Part shown: in pieces, positions 1 through 11,507 of the stretch | Position numbering within the stretch: position 1 is the first letter of the stretch | Layout of the letters: every line of letters starts with the position of its first letter | Source of the DNA: Serilophus lunatus | Lineage: Eukaryota > Chordata > Aves > Passeriformes > Eurylaimidae | Length of the DNA: 64,000 nucleotides | Assembly: GCA_013399895.1 (NCBI GenBank) | Contig: VXBA01000906.1 | Location: forward strand, 125,932-189,931 | Direction of reading: 5' to 3' | The notes under the pieces: model-generated | The model's database searches: none | What the model saw: only the letters and a program-made list of their open reading frames with translations | Told to the model about the DNA's origin: nothing | Translations under genes and position numbers: made by a program

Positions 1-1140
1 CAAAAAAACCCAAGGGTGTTTCCAGTTAAAATTTGGCCTTCACATCAAGTCCATCCTTTGGCAGAAGAGTTTGCATTATGTCATGAAGAAGTCCAGTAAT
101 CCTATAAACACAAGTCTTTGAGGTATGGAGCTTTTTTAAAAATAGGACTATTTACCATGTTATCAACATTTATCCAGCTGGTCAGAAAATGAAAACATGG
201 AGAGTGAGAGATTATGCAAGTATGTATATGTCTTTAATAGATTACTGAAACAAGCAGCAGAACTATTCAACTTCCTTGGGCCAATTCCACAGTTATTTAA
301 AGGCATGGAGTTCAAGCTGTGGAATTTGTCTCTGATTCCTACCTCTTTCCACTCACACTCACCAGCACACACCGAAATCAGTGCTGTCAGACAGAATTTG
401 TGACAGTGGGAGGGATTTGGCTGGACCTGTTTTAGGGGTAGAAACCCTTTGAATAATTTGGGACCTGGCTGAGGATTTAGATTTAAAAAACCATGGCTGT
501 TCAGATCCCTACTTTTGATTTTTGCCTATACCTATTTGCTAACATTTTTACTACTGGCCGCTGTCAGAAAAAAGATTTTTGACTAGATGGACTTTTGACC
601 TGACCCAGTACATCTGTTGTTACAGCAAGTGGTGCACTGCACAGGAAATAGGTGATGCAACTTCACAGATTGCTGTTTAGGTCTGGACTGGAGTTAAAGA
701 TGCTCTTTTCCCCCCTATAAAGCTGAAGATGTTTTGCACTTTGGCCACCACATAGATGCATCTCTTTCCTTCAGGGACACTCCAGCTAGCTGTTCTCTGA
801 TGGAAGATAAGGACCGTTACAAATACACTCTGTTTCACTGAAACATTTTTCTGCTTTGACCAATAAAATCCTGATTTGTAGATCTTTGGAACATTCTGTC
901 TGGTTTATTTATTTATTTATTTACTCTTCTCGGCAGAAGGACAGAAATTGCTTACTTGTTGGACAGTAATTATAAATTTTATTCTATTTATTTTATCAAT
1001 TAGACTCTCTTTCTAAGTGTTTCTGTTTTTAAATACCTGTGAAAGGTAGCAAAAAGATGCTCCACAGCATTCTTTGGCTACATCAGCAAACCAAACAGAT
1101 CCAGGACATGCAATTCCCCATATCGTCAAGTTGTTCACAT
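1..1140. other. Unique AT-rich non-coding stretch
   Basis: No gene, RNA or transposon signature is recognised. A TATA-like tataaag lies at 716-722 after a C run, with no exon or other promoter evidence near it. The short frames here are chance-length and overlap each other on both strands. Confidence 0.6.
905..923. repeat. (TTTA)n microsatellite
   Basis: About four and a half uninterrupted ttta units are visible. This is an ordinary short tetranucleotide repeat with no adjacent gene. Confidence 0.85.
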
Positions 1141-1514
1141 AGTTCTAGGCATGGACATACCAGAGCAAGTCCAGTGAAGGGGAATCAGGATCTTTCTACT
1201 GCCTACAGCTACCGAATGGAGTGGTACAGAGAAGGCAGGGCCAGACTCTTCTCAGTGATTAAGTTCTGAGGTGAAAACCACAGGAAATTCCAACTATATA
1301 CTAAAAAACATTTTTATCAGAATGAGGGTGCTCAAACACAGGAACAAGTTTTCCAGAGAATCTCTGGTACTTCCATCCTTGGAGATCACTCAAAGCTTGA
1401 CTGGACAAAAGTCTGGGAAGCCTGATCTAAACTGACCCCACTTTGAGTAGAGGGTTGAATTAGAGATCTCCAGAGGTTCTTTCCTATCTAAGTTATGCTA
1501 TGAGTCTATGATTA
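1141..1514 (+). mobile_element. CR1 LINE fragment, 3' portion, sense, old
   Basis: The stretch follows the CR1 consensus order on the plus strand. A block like 'catggacata ccagagcaag tccagtgaag' is followed by 'ggccagactc ttctcagtg', 'gagggtgctcaaacac', 'tccatccttggagat', and the terminal 'gttgaattagagatctccag ... tatgagtctatgatt' tail. It is 5'-truncated and contains several indels and stops, so it is an ancient inactive copy. The frame at 1039-1269 is partly inside this repeat and is not a gene. Confidence 0.85.
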
Positions 1515-3831
1515 TATCCAAGAGGTAAATCTGAGGGAAATTTATCTTCCTCTCCCTCACAAACTCTTAATACTTGAGGTTTCTAAGAACCTTTTTTTAC
1601 ATCAGATATATTTACATATGTGTGATTCCACTCTTTCTATTTAAAATTCTAATGATTCACACTAAGAAAAACCATTCCATTGAGCTATTATGCTGAGTTT
1701 GTAGCTCGATTTTTCCCTGTAGAGAAAAGTTCAGAGGAATGTGGGACTCATTTCTAAAGGATTTTAGATGTGACTACTAATTTTGATGCCTGAGATTCAC
1801 TTGATTTATATTTACTTAATCTAATAATCTTATTTTTTAAAATACTAGAGCTTGTTGTTGCGGCCTCAGTCAGCTGTAACCCAGTCATTGCTAACAAAAG
1901 CAGAAAATACATCAGCATATTCACAAAACAGAACATGAATTTTTCAAATTGGATATTGAAAACCCGACTCTTACAAAATCTGAAATTATTTCTGAAAATC
2001 CGATGAGTGCAAATAAGTGAAATCCAGCAACCAGAATAAGTGCAGAATGTTAATCAACTTGTAACCATTTTAAATGACAATGAAACTGATGTCAGTCATT
2101 TAGACTGCTAGATGTACAGCATCCTTCCTATTCAGACATACAGTGTTGTAAAGACAAGTATCCAAATCACAAGATTAACCATAGAAATACTGTGATGAAA
2201 AATACCAAAGGATGCAATTTATAATGTTAATACACAGAGCTTGTCTGGTGTCAAGTAGATGTTTCCTGAAACTTTAGCAATCATTCTTATTTGACTATTT
2301 ATGGAGTCAGTAAAATGAAGTGTCTTCTCACCAGCCAGATGACCTCATAAGTATATGTTAGGTCTCAGAAAAGGAAGTGATGACCATAAAAGTAGTGTTT
2401 TTCAGAAGAAAGAGGAGAAATTTAGAATCTGATTTGGTTTTCAGACTTGAAAAAATTACGTAAGGGATTGGATTATGGGTCTCAATATAGTCTCTGTTTC
2501 CTCAAACTCTTTGCATTCTTTGACTTTTCCAAAGTAAATTTAAAAACAGAAGAAAGGAATTAACTGAAATTGATTTTAAAAATTTGAATATTCATTGGTA
2601 TTGCATGACAGATAATTCTACATGCTGTCTAAAAACTGGATGCAAAGTGTGTTTGTGTTTGCCCAGCTCTGTATGTGTGTGTGTGTTTGTAAATGAACTT
2701 GCATTGTGATGAATGGCAGGGAAAGCAAAACATGAGAGGCTGCAATCCCACAAAATCGGAAAAACACTTACTCTGAAATGGCTTGTGCTGATGTTATGAA
2801 AATACTAGAATGTAAATATAAACTATTTTCGTGCCAACATCCTGGCCCTTGTGAAAAGTGGTGCTCATTTCCCAGACCTTTCTCTGGAGTAATTTGCAGT
2901 AATTTATAGCCACTGTGAGTAGCCACATCTCCTTTGTGCGGTACACATTTGTTTGAAAAATTAATCGGTTCCATGAAAGGAATTGCATTTTTGAACATTT
3001 CCCACTGATACATGACAGAATATACAGTCATTACTCTTTTCTGTGGTTTTTCTAAAGGGTTCTTTTCCCCACATTATTACATCAGGAGTATGGAAGGTAT
3101 TTTCAACACCTGCTACAGTAGCTCTAAAATGAGAAGTCAGAAGACCATCTGCTTTGCTTGCTGGCCCTTCCTCATTACCATGTTTACATCAACTTCTCCT
3201 GAAAACCACCCACTGTTTCCATAGTAGAAATATTCTTCTCTTCTGGAGAAGGAGTTAACTAAAAAGAAATACATTTTTGTTTGATGAATCCATACATTTT
3301 AATGGAGTTACATATATGTCAAACCTTGGTAAGCCAATGCTATTGTATACTCCACTGAGGACATCAGTAAAGAGAGCTGCAGTCATGAGAAATCACTGAG
3401 ATATTTACTTTTCACTCTAAAGAGTCACCATAGATCAAACAAATTGAAACTTCAAAGCTAGGCTGTTTTTTTTCTAGCACTGAACTATCAGACATATATT
3501 GAAGGAGTGTCAAAGTCCAGTATGATCTGGCCAGGTTCCTTTAGGTATTCTACATACATAATGTTTAATGCGCGATATTTAATTCCAGTTTTAAAGATTC
3601 ATGATGTTGTAAAGTGCTACAGCTATGCATTAAATTGTATATGCTACAACAAAGAGAGATCAAAATATGATTTCATGGAATGATCCCACAGGCAGTGTTA
3701 ATGTTTATCAAGATTTTTCTAAGAACAATTCAGCTTTCCTGGAAACCAGAAAAGCAATGGTCTTTATAGTGGATATTGCTATCAAGGGTCATTGAAAATA
3801 ATCTACATATTATTATGTGTGATTAAGTTAA
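1515..3831. other. Unique AT-rich non-coding stretch
   Basis: Nothing recognisable beyond a short GT run near 2671-2690. Open frames of 60-87 codons on both strands overlap and show no family resemblance. Confidence 0.55.
2671..2690. repeat. Short (GT)n run
   Basis: A GT-dominated dinucleotide run of about 20 bases, interrupted near its ends. Confidence 0.75.
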
Positions 3832-4299
3832 CTGCTATAATTAGGTTGGCAAATACCTCCAGGATTAGCGAGTCCAGCCTTTGACTGAACATTATCACGT
3901 CAACTAAGTCGTAGCACTAAGTGCCATGCACAGTTGTTTCTTGAACACCTCTAGGGATAAAGACTCCACCACCTCCTTGGGCAACACAGTTTAATGCCTG
4001 ATGCCCCTTTCCATGAAGAAATTCTCCCTGATGTTCAATGTAAATCTCCCCTGGCTCAGCTTGAGGCCATTTCCTCTGGTCCTGTTGCTCATTGCCTGAG
4101 AGAAGAGCTCGACCTCCACCTGGCTACACCCTCCTTTCGGGTAGTTGTAGAGAGAGATGAGGTCCCCACTTGAGTCTCCTTTTCCCCAGGCTAAACACCC
4201 CCAACTCCCTCAGCTGTGCCTCATATTACTTACTATCTAGACCTTTCACCGGCTTTTTAACCCAGCACCTCAATTTTTTTTTCTTGAAGAACGGGGCAC
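3832..4299 (-). mobile_element. CR1 LINE fragment, antisense
   Basis: Read on the plus strand it shows antisense CR1 landmarks in order: 'ttaggttggc', 'cttgaacacctctaggga', 'actccaccacctccttgggc', 'cctgagagaagag', 'ggtagttgtagagag', 'ccccaggctaaacaccccc' and 'cagcacctcaat'. Its 3' end is at low coordinate and the usual terminal octamer tail is missing. The 5' end is truncated. An internal deletion joins 'caccggctttttaa' to 'cccagcacctcaa'. The truncated 5' edge abuts a hairpin-forming segment. Confidence 0.9.
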
Positions 4300-4302
4300 C
4301 TC

Positions 4303-4373
4303 ATTCCACCTCATTTGTAAACAGAGGTGGAATAATTTGTAAAATTTTTAAACATTTGCAAATGAGGTGGAAT
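4303..4373. repeat. Inverted repeat at the 5' edge of a CR1 copy
   Basis: Left arm attccacctcatttgtaaa (4303-4321) and right arm tttgcaaatgaggtggaat (4355-4373) are reverse complements with one mismatch over 19 bp and a 33-bp spacer. The spacer carries a third partial copy (gaggtggaat followed by aatttgtaaa, 4324-4343) that joins a right-arm end to a left-arm end. It could form a stem-loop and looks like the product of fold-back or template switching. Confidence 0.85.
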
Positions 4374-4380
4374 CACGGAA

Positions 4381-5896
4381 GTCTTATTTTGAGGATAGCC
4401 ATCAAAGCTATTATAAGTCTCCTGTAGGCTGTGTTAATTTCTCCTACCTATAAGCCCTTATGTATGAGATAGCACCTAGAGCCTTGGTAGAAAAACACTA
4501 AAGTGAAAAGATAAAGGATTGTTCTTGTTTTTCAGTGCTAGCCAAATTCTGGTGTAACATTGGGTTACACAATAATTTGTATTTTTGAACAGGCAAATAA
4601 CACCTCTAGATATTTGGTGCTTTATCACTCTCAGAATTCTTGCTCTAGCTCACATATAGTCATTCCAATGAATGTAGAAAAGTTTTATTAAAAAATGTGT
4701 TCTGTTCTAGTCTCCAAAATCGTAATCCTGAGCACAGTGACACTTCATTTTACACAGCTGATGTTAAGGAAAATGCTTGTCACTTATAGCAACAAAGAAA
4801 ATTGCCCCCCCAAGACAGCGTGTGATGCACATAGCCTGGACAAAAGTTCTCCTGTCTTAAATTTTTCCAAACTTGAAATGATCTATTCTTGTCCATTTCT
4901 CTGCTTTAAAGTTATTCCTGAGAAAATCCAAATTCCTTTCCTTGGCTGAAGCATCTCTAAGAGTCTTCCCCCATTTGACTGTCTGATGCTGTGTTCCAGA
5001 ATTGCTGATCACTTAACACATATGGACCCCAGAATATTAGCTTTGGCAAGGTCCCCAGGCTCTTTCCAAAATAAGAATTCACACTTCCCAAGCCAAGTGT
5101 AAGGGGAAGGTTCCCACAACATTGGTGAATCCAGAAAGGTTCTTGAATGCCGTTCCCATCCAAATAACTGAGGAGTTTAAAGCTTTTGACCGGCAGTACC
5201 GCTTATGGTCCATTCTTGTGGTAAGAAGCAACTTATTAAATTTTCCTTTTGAAGGCATACTACTTGAAGGTGCCAAAAACTTAGAACTTTTCTTAGCCAG
5301 TGTTAATAACATGCAGTTCAAGCTGGAGAATTTCAATCTATTCAAGTTCATTTTATTTTTCATGGAAGAAAATCTACTCCCTAGCAACAACTTAAGTATG
5401 GTAAAAATAAAATTCTGTGGGTTTTTTTTTGTCTGTGAGTCCCCTATCTGATTATCCAGTAAAAACATGCATTCATCAGTCCATCTCAATGCTTGGAGCT
5501 GGAATCAGTAGGAATAAAATCACAAGCACAGGAAAATTATACTCTCATATTGACTTTATGTTGGCTTTAACAAACCAACCTTTCTCAGCTACATTGGTAG
5601 TTAGCCTACTAACCCTTGACTCAGAGGCAAGTATTAGAAGTACCTCTGTTACTTGGCTTTATGACTTAGCAAACACATGGTGCATGGTTAAAAAGCTCTG
5701 ACAATAAATTTGTGATGATCCAAGAATGCAAAGCTGCATTGAGGTGCTGCCACCTTTGAATTACAAGTGCAGAGAAGATTCTCCCTCAGCTTTTGAAGAG
5801 AAGTGGAGCACCCTTGCATGCCATTATTCTATGGGGGATTGATTTTAACACCAGGATAGTCATACTGGGGTTCATTAAAGGAAGATGAATGTTACA
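4381..5896. other. Non-coding stretch with two overlapping unidentified open frames
   Basis: A plus-strand frame is open from about 5041 to 5451 without needing an ATG, and a minus-strand frame is open from 5489 down to 5079. Neither shows a motif I recognise, signal peptide, membrane segment or splice context. They lie opposite each other, so at most one could be coding. I regard both as chance or as relics of an unidentified element. Confidence 0.35.
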
Positions 5897-5974
5897 GTAT
5901 CACAGTAGCAGCAAGGTTGGAAGAGACCTTAGAGATCATCAAGTCTGGCCTATAATCTAACAGCAACCCATCAT

Positions 5975-6333
5975 CTAAACCATGGCACCGAGCACCTCAT
6001 CCAGCCGACTCTTGAACACCTCCAGAATCGGTGACTCCACCACCTCCCTGGGAAGCCCATTCCGATGGCAGATCACCCTTTCAGTGAAGAACTTCTTCCT
6101 AATATCAAGCCTAAACCTCCCCTGATGGAGGTTGAGACTGTGTCCTCTTGTTCTGTCGCCAGTTGCCTGAGAGAAGAGACCGACCCCTGCCTGACTACAA
6201 CCTCCTTTCAGGTAGTTATAGACAGCAATAAGGTCACCCCTGAGTCTCTTCTTCTCCAGACTAAACAACCCCAGGTCCATCAACCACTCCTCACAGGGCT
6301 TGTGCTCCAGCTCCTTCACCATCCTCATTGCCC
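5975..6333 (-). pseudogene. CR1 ORF2 C-terminal remnant
   Basis: About 118 codons are open on the minus strand, ending at the stop at 5975. They match the C-terminal end of the CR1 ORF2 polyprotein (endonuclease plus reverse transcriptase), downstream of the catalytic core. Recognisable stretches are LFSLEKKRLRGDLIAVYNYL, GRFRLDIRKKFFTERVICH and LPREVVESP. The frame upstream is cut by the nested CR1 insertion at 6333. The catalytic domain is absent, so no function is expected. Confidence 0.85.
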
Positions 6334-6457
6334 TGGAGGTGTGCAAGACTAGGCTAGAAGAGGCACTTGCTGCCATGATTTAGATGATGGGTTGCTGTTA
6401 GATTATAGGTTGGACTTGATCTCTAAGGTCTTTTCCAACCTTACTGATACTGTGATA
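6333..6457 (+). mobile_element. Nested CR1 3' end, sense, inside an antisense CR1
   Basis: A plus-oriented CR1 3' fragment begins at 'ctggaggtgtgcaagact', carries the last ORF2 codons to a tag stop, then the 3' UTR 'aggttggacttgatctctaa', 'ggtcttttccaacctta' and the tail 'ctgatactgtgatac'. It splits the surrounding antisense CR1. It resembles the host copy's own 3' end at 5899-6023 but differs by several substitutions and a 3-base deletion. It is therefore a separate insertion of the same or a close subfamily, and creates a roughly 120-bp inverted repeat. Confidence 0.88.
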
Positions 6458-6498
6458 CTCTGAACATGTTCCAGTAACTCTACATCTTTCTTCTACTG

Positions 6499-6757
6499 TT
6501 AGGCCCAGAACTGGACACAGTGCTCAAGGTGAGGCCTAACCAGTGCCGAGTACAGGGGAAGGATAACTTCCCTAGTCCTGCTGGCCGCACCATTCCTGAT
6601 GCAGGCCAGGATGCCATTGGCCTTCTTGGCCACCTGGGCACACTGCTGGCTCATGTCAGGTCTCCCATCCATCAGCACTCCCAAGTCTCTCTCTGTCTGC
6701 CCACGCTCCAGCCACTCCAACCCCAGCTTATAGCTCTGCATGGGGTTATTGCAAACA
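6499..6757 (-). pseudogene. CR1 ORF2 remnant (post-RT region)
   Basis: The minus-strand frame ending at 6499 encodes a recognisable CR1 ORF2 segment (WLERGQTERDLGVLMDGR, MSQQCAQVAKKANGILACIR, YSALVRPHLEHCVQFWA). The region lies just downstream of the reverse-transcriptase core. The frame stops directly after FWA, where a small indel changes phase. The codons farther upstream, towards 6918, are unique flanking sequence and not CR1. Confidence 0.85.
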
Positions 6758-9700
6758 AAATTATTGCTCAGTGGTTTCTCCGTTATTAGTGGTGAAAAGA
6801 TTTCCATGTTTTGTTTTTTTCTATAGGATGTTGGGATATCAATCCATTCTTCCATCTTGCAATTCATTCTTCCATTGTATGGATTCTGCTTATATGTATA
6901 GTAAATATATATATCCATACAGCTGTCTTTGTAATTTCAGAAACACCTTCTCTTGATGCTGACGTCACACAAGGGTACGAGCTGGTACTGTATCAGGGAT
7001 TTAGGGCTGGATTTACTTTTGTACTCAAATAGAGTAAATCACTGTCTGTGCTTCAAAAGATATTCATTCTTTTCATAGGGAATGGTATGCCAGTTATCAC
7101 CAGTCTATCACAGCAAAAATGGGAAAGGTTTGCTGCTAAATTTTACTTTGCTTCAACTCATTTTCACAGGTCAGGCAGTAAGAAATCATCAAAAAATGCA
7201 GCTGAAAATGTTGCCCTTTGGACAATTTTGAAACTAAATTTAACATCAGAGCAGGAGAGGTAAAATATTTCTCCTCCAATAAAGAGATTCTTGGAGGATT
7301 TATTTTTAGCTAAAGTGCATGTGGGTACATTAACTCTCTTTATAACTCCATCTAGAGTTCAACTGCAGCTTATCTTTTATTATAATATCATTTTACAGCT
7401 GTAGTAAAAAAGTGATGGTGTGGATTTATTCCAGGTTCTTTTAATCTGACTGACTCAAGTATAAATAACATCATATAAAAGGCAACATACACCTCAGTGT
7501 TAGATGTGTGACTCTTCTTTTTTTCACTGTTTTCTTAACTAGATAGATGGGAAAATTTAATTTTTTTTGCAAAAAATGTAGTCAAGTACTTTTTCTTAAT
7601 CAGGATCATATGCATAATAAGATTGAAAACTAACATCAAGGAGCCACAGCTAAGAGGACTATTGATGGTATTGGGAAACATGAAATCATTGGTAGCTGTA
7701 TATTTATATGTATAGTTAGGGAACCAATTAAAAAAAAAAGAATAGTTTCCACAGCATAATCTGTACACATAGCACTGCTAAAGATTTCTTTTATTTCCTA
7801 TGTTTGCATGCATTTGTTACCTCATAGCCAAAGAGTTTGCAAAAATATGAAGTGATAGAGCTAGCTGAGTCCCTACAGAGAAACAAGTGCTTATCTGACA
7901 ATGATGTCTGCTGGAAAACACCCAGCATGCATGGGTCACTTGCAAATTATAACCTTAGGCCATTATCATCTCATAGCCCTTCACCTGCTTGTGCAAAATG
8001 TGCTGATGGTCTTAGTCCAATTCCTAGCAGACAGGTGTCTGCATCACTGGAATCACCAGGTGGAGATGACTGCATTTGTTCCCATTAAAAAAGGTGATTA
8101 TAGCTAACGCAGTCTGAAACATTAATATAAAGTACTTATAGTTCCCACAGCAGATGTTACAGAAACTTGGAATCCTGCTCACTGGAGAAAATTGTGCCCA
8201 GATGCTTGTACTTAAACTTTATGGTCCGAACTCTGCCCTCAGATGTAGACATAACTCCCACAGATTTCAGGAGGAGCAATATTCATGGATGTCAGGGCCA
8301 TGTCTAACTCCTTTCACAGGGTCCATAATGATATTCAAGCATATTGGGGGACATGTTTTCAAAAATCAGCAGTGTGGTTGATGATGATGAGGTTGATAAT
8401 ATTAGAGTAGCTCATAGCAGCCTTGTCCAACATCAGGGCCAAAAGGTACCAAGAAGTGCTGAAACACAAATCAATGTTTTGTGTTCTGATAAAGCTCAGC
8501 TTCAGCGACTGGGAGACTTCAGAAAGTTTTGCTTTCAAGAATGCTGCAGTAGTGCCCCATGCAGACATTAACTAAGTGTCCCCTCTCTATTTCTGCTAAT
8601 GGTAACTAGTTCTATTTGTGTATCAGCAGTTCCCAGAAGCTCTAGCTATGGTTCAAGACATCAGTGTGTGCACTGATCCAACCAACACAGGTCTGTCTGA
8701 GGTCCCTGTCACCACTGCATTTGCATACTTGTATGTAATAGCTTGATTTTTGACACAGTTAATGAGAACATTAAATTTAACCACTACATGAGCTGCTACA
8801 CAATCATGGTAAAAACATCCTGGTTTATTGTTTGGGTTTTTAAACATTAGAGCATCAGAAGAGCCCAAATGAAAACTGTGCTCAAATAGAAGATTAAGGC
8901 ATACTAATTGTTGTTTTCTTCATACTTGTAGTGTTGGAGATGTGATATGAAGTGCCATAATTTTACCTAACATACTGTGTGATTAATCTGTCAACATAAT
9001 CTGTAGATAATGTCCTAAAGGCTGCTATAAATCAAGATCTTAACAAAAGCAGAGGATAGATATAATGTTTTTAATGGTCATTAATGATGTTATATAGAAA
9101 AAAGGGATTTCTCACTTTAATGGGGGATTTTGTAAAGTCAAGTTCAACTGTTTGAGTGTCTGACATGCTCCTACATGCTCCCTGTAGGGAAATAGAAACA
9201 TCAGAATGTTGTTTAATTCCATCCTGAAATGAGTGGAATGAAACCTCCCTGGAGTTTCCTTCGTCTATTTCTGGTGACTTTTGAGTGATCCCAAAACAGC
9301 ACATTTAAATGAAATTACTAATTTTTATCTTGCCCCTTACCAAGAAGATTATTAAATGTATGATTAGCATTATGTATGATTTGTCTCTGAGCAAACTAAC
9401 ATCTACACAGGTATGCTCCTTTAAATAACATCTATGAAGATATGATAATTTCAATGAAAGTTTTAGTTCAAAATCTCAGTGGGGTAAAAGCATGTCTGAT
9501 ATGTATGTGGTTTCTCTGATGTGCAGTTGTGGTCCTCAGTTTGCTCTCTTGACTCTGCAAAATGAAAAGATTTCAGTTTTGGGAGGACCAGTACTAGTTA
9601 TACTGTAGAGACTAATCAGTTGAAAAGTATTGTGACAGTCCTAGTTAGGCACTAAGAAGGTTCTGATATATTTTGAAGAATTTATTAATGGTTATTAACA

Positions 9701-11297
9701 TTATTCACCATTTTGCATTATTATTTAGTATTCAAGAAAGAACTGATGACCAGGCCACCAAATGAGACACTTGTAAGAAATTATCTTTCTTAAATTCGAA
9801 AAAGGAAGGAGTCCAGAACCAGACTTGCTGAAGGCACTCCCTAGTTGTCAGGTCTCAGTGTAGCCAATGTGGAATATACCCTGCTCTTGCATGGGATGGA
9901 GAGTTGAATAGCTTGGCCAACCCTTTTCCAATCTTTACAAGGCTCTTGCAGTTTATTGAAGCATTTGATTACTTCTGGTGGAGAAAGAGGCTGTATGTCA
10001 GACACTAAGGATTTTTTTGAAGAACTTCTGGAGAACTGGAGTTCTTGGGAATTTCACAGTGAAACTAGCTAGAAAGCACAGTGCTGACAGAAGGAGGAGA
10101 GGCAGGAGAGCCCTGAGAACCATGCAAATTTTTGCATCAGAAAAACCAAAGTCAGAATTTTACTTAAATAGTGAAAGTCAAGAACTGATAAGAAAATGAG
10201 GATCAGTACAGATAAGGTATGAATTCCTACATAGCAATGGTATTAAGTGTAGAAAATGTATTATCATATTGATAATAAAGGAAACACAAATAATAAATAA
10301 AAAAAATCATTAAATGTGAAACTTACATTGAAAATTCTTTGCAGAAGGCCAACCTGCTAAGAAAGAAATCCTGTCCACCCAAACTAGAGTCTATTGGTGG
10401 GACTCTGTTGCTTAAAGATGGGCGCCTAGGGGCATTTGATGTGCATCAAATTACCCAAGACATCTGAGTTGAGCTGGGAGACAGGTCTCAGGACGTCAGG
10501 AAACTTTTTTTTCTGCAGACTCAGTTAGAGGCCAGGTAGGACACAGCTAAGTGCCTAAAATGGCACTGAATCCTTCAGGTGAGGCACTGTAATCTCTCAC
10601 AGGGCTACAAAACAGATCTTGGGTAACTACTGAGGTACCGTTGTGTACAGCTGGAAAAACAGTGATGTAATAAACACCAGCAATGACCCCAACCCGTCTT
10701 TTCTAAGTTCATCAGAGACAAAAAGCTTTGTTTCACTACATATAAGAATATTAGGGACCACTAGTGCAAAATTACCCCTATCTGAATAAGACAGATATAT
10801 TTATTTTAAATTTTTAAAACAAAATTATTCTATCTGGCACCACAAGTGCATACTTCTTTTTGGGTTTGATCAGATTGTTTTTGTGACCTCTGCCCATGAA
10901 GTCACTTGTTCACTTTAACATCTGATTCATTGCCTTTGGTATTTTCTGACCATCTTACTTAATGTTAACAAGATTATAATTCAATATTGAATTGTATATT
11001 GCATTTATATTTTGTTATGTTGCTTTTCATATTTTGATCTTAATTTATTTCTGAATTACTGTCAGTATTGGTCACGACAACCAAATCAAATAAACATCAC
11101 CAGTTTTCAGTGACTAGAGGAAGATGAAGGATTCCTTTTGGGGACTTCAGGAGCCTGGAAAATGTTGTCTGCTAGCAGCATTCTACCAGAACTGAATGTC
11201 CCAGGAACTTAAAAATATTGTGCATGTTGACTGCCCAAGTTAGAATGTATTTTATACAGCATGGGACAACTCTACTTTAGACACCAAGTTAGTAGAA

Positions 11298-11325
11298 AAA
11301 TTTATTTTTTTATTTTTTTTTTTTG
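11298..11325. repeat. T-rich low-complexity tract
   Basis: A run of nearly pure T interrupted by single A bases. Low-complexity sequence with no adjoining retroelement recognised. Confidence 0.75.
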
Positions 11326-11398
11326 TGTTTGGGACTTGATTGTAGTTGCTTTGAATAAGCATGATAAAATCCTAACCATCTGTGCATGGCTGTACAAT

Positions 11399-11507
11399 TC
11401 ACACATGGACACACACCCGCACGCACTTCTGAATACACACACCCCCCCCCCCCACTGTATTAATGTCTGCAGCCTGTGTGCCTGTGCGTGTGTGCCTGTG
11501 CATGCAT
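11399..11507. repeat. CA-rich / C12 / TG-rich low-complexity block
   Basis: A CA-dominated stretch (11399-11441) runs into a run of twelve C (11442-11453). After a 20-base break follows a TG-dominated stretch (11473-11507, 'cctgtgcgtgtgtgcctgtg' and similar). The two alternating purine-pyrimidine arms are roughly complementary. This is a degenerate microsatellite cluster. Confidence 0.8.

Larger units (their letters stand above)
5897..6757 (-). mobile_element. CR1 LINE, antisense, interrupted by a second CR1
   Basis: The antisense CR1 runs from its 3' tail ('gtatcacagtagcagcaagg', 5897 onward) through the ORF2 C-terminal region to about 6332. It is interrupted by a plus-oriented CR1 3' end (6333-6457) and resumes at 'tctgaacatgttccagtaac' through 'aggcccagaactggacacag' to 'agctctgcatggggttattg' near 6757, where it is 5'-truncated. 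The tail type matches the copy at 43.16 kb. The long open stretches in its ORF2 remnant suggest it is younger than most copies in this window. Confidence 0.9.

Noticed and set aside
716..722. tataaag as a promoter
   Set aside because: An isolated TATA-like motif with no start region, exon or CpG context. Such motifs are frequent in AT-rich DNA.
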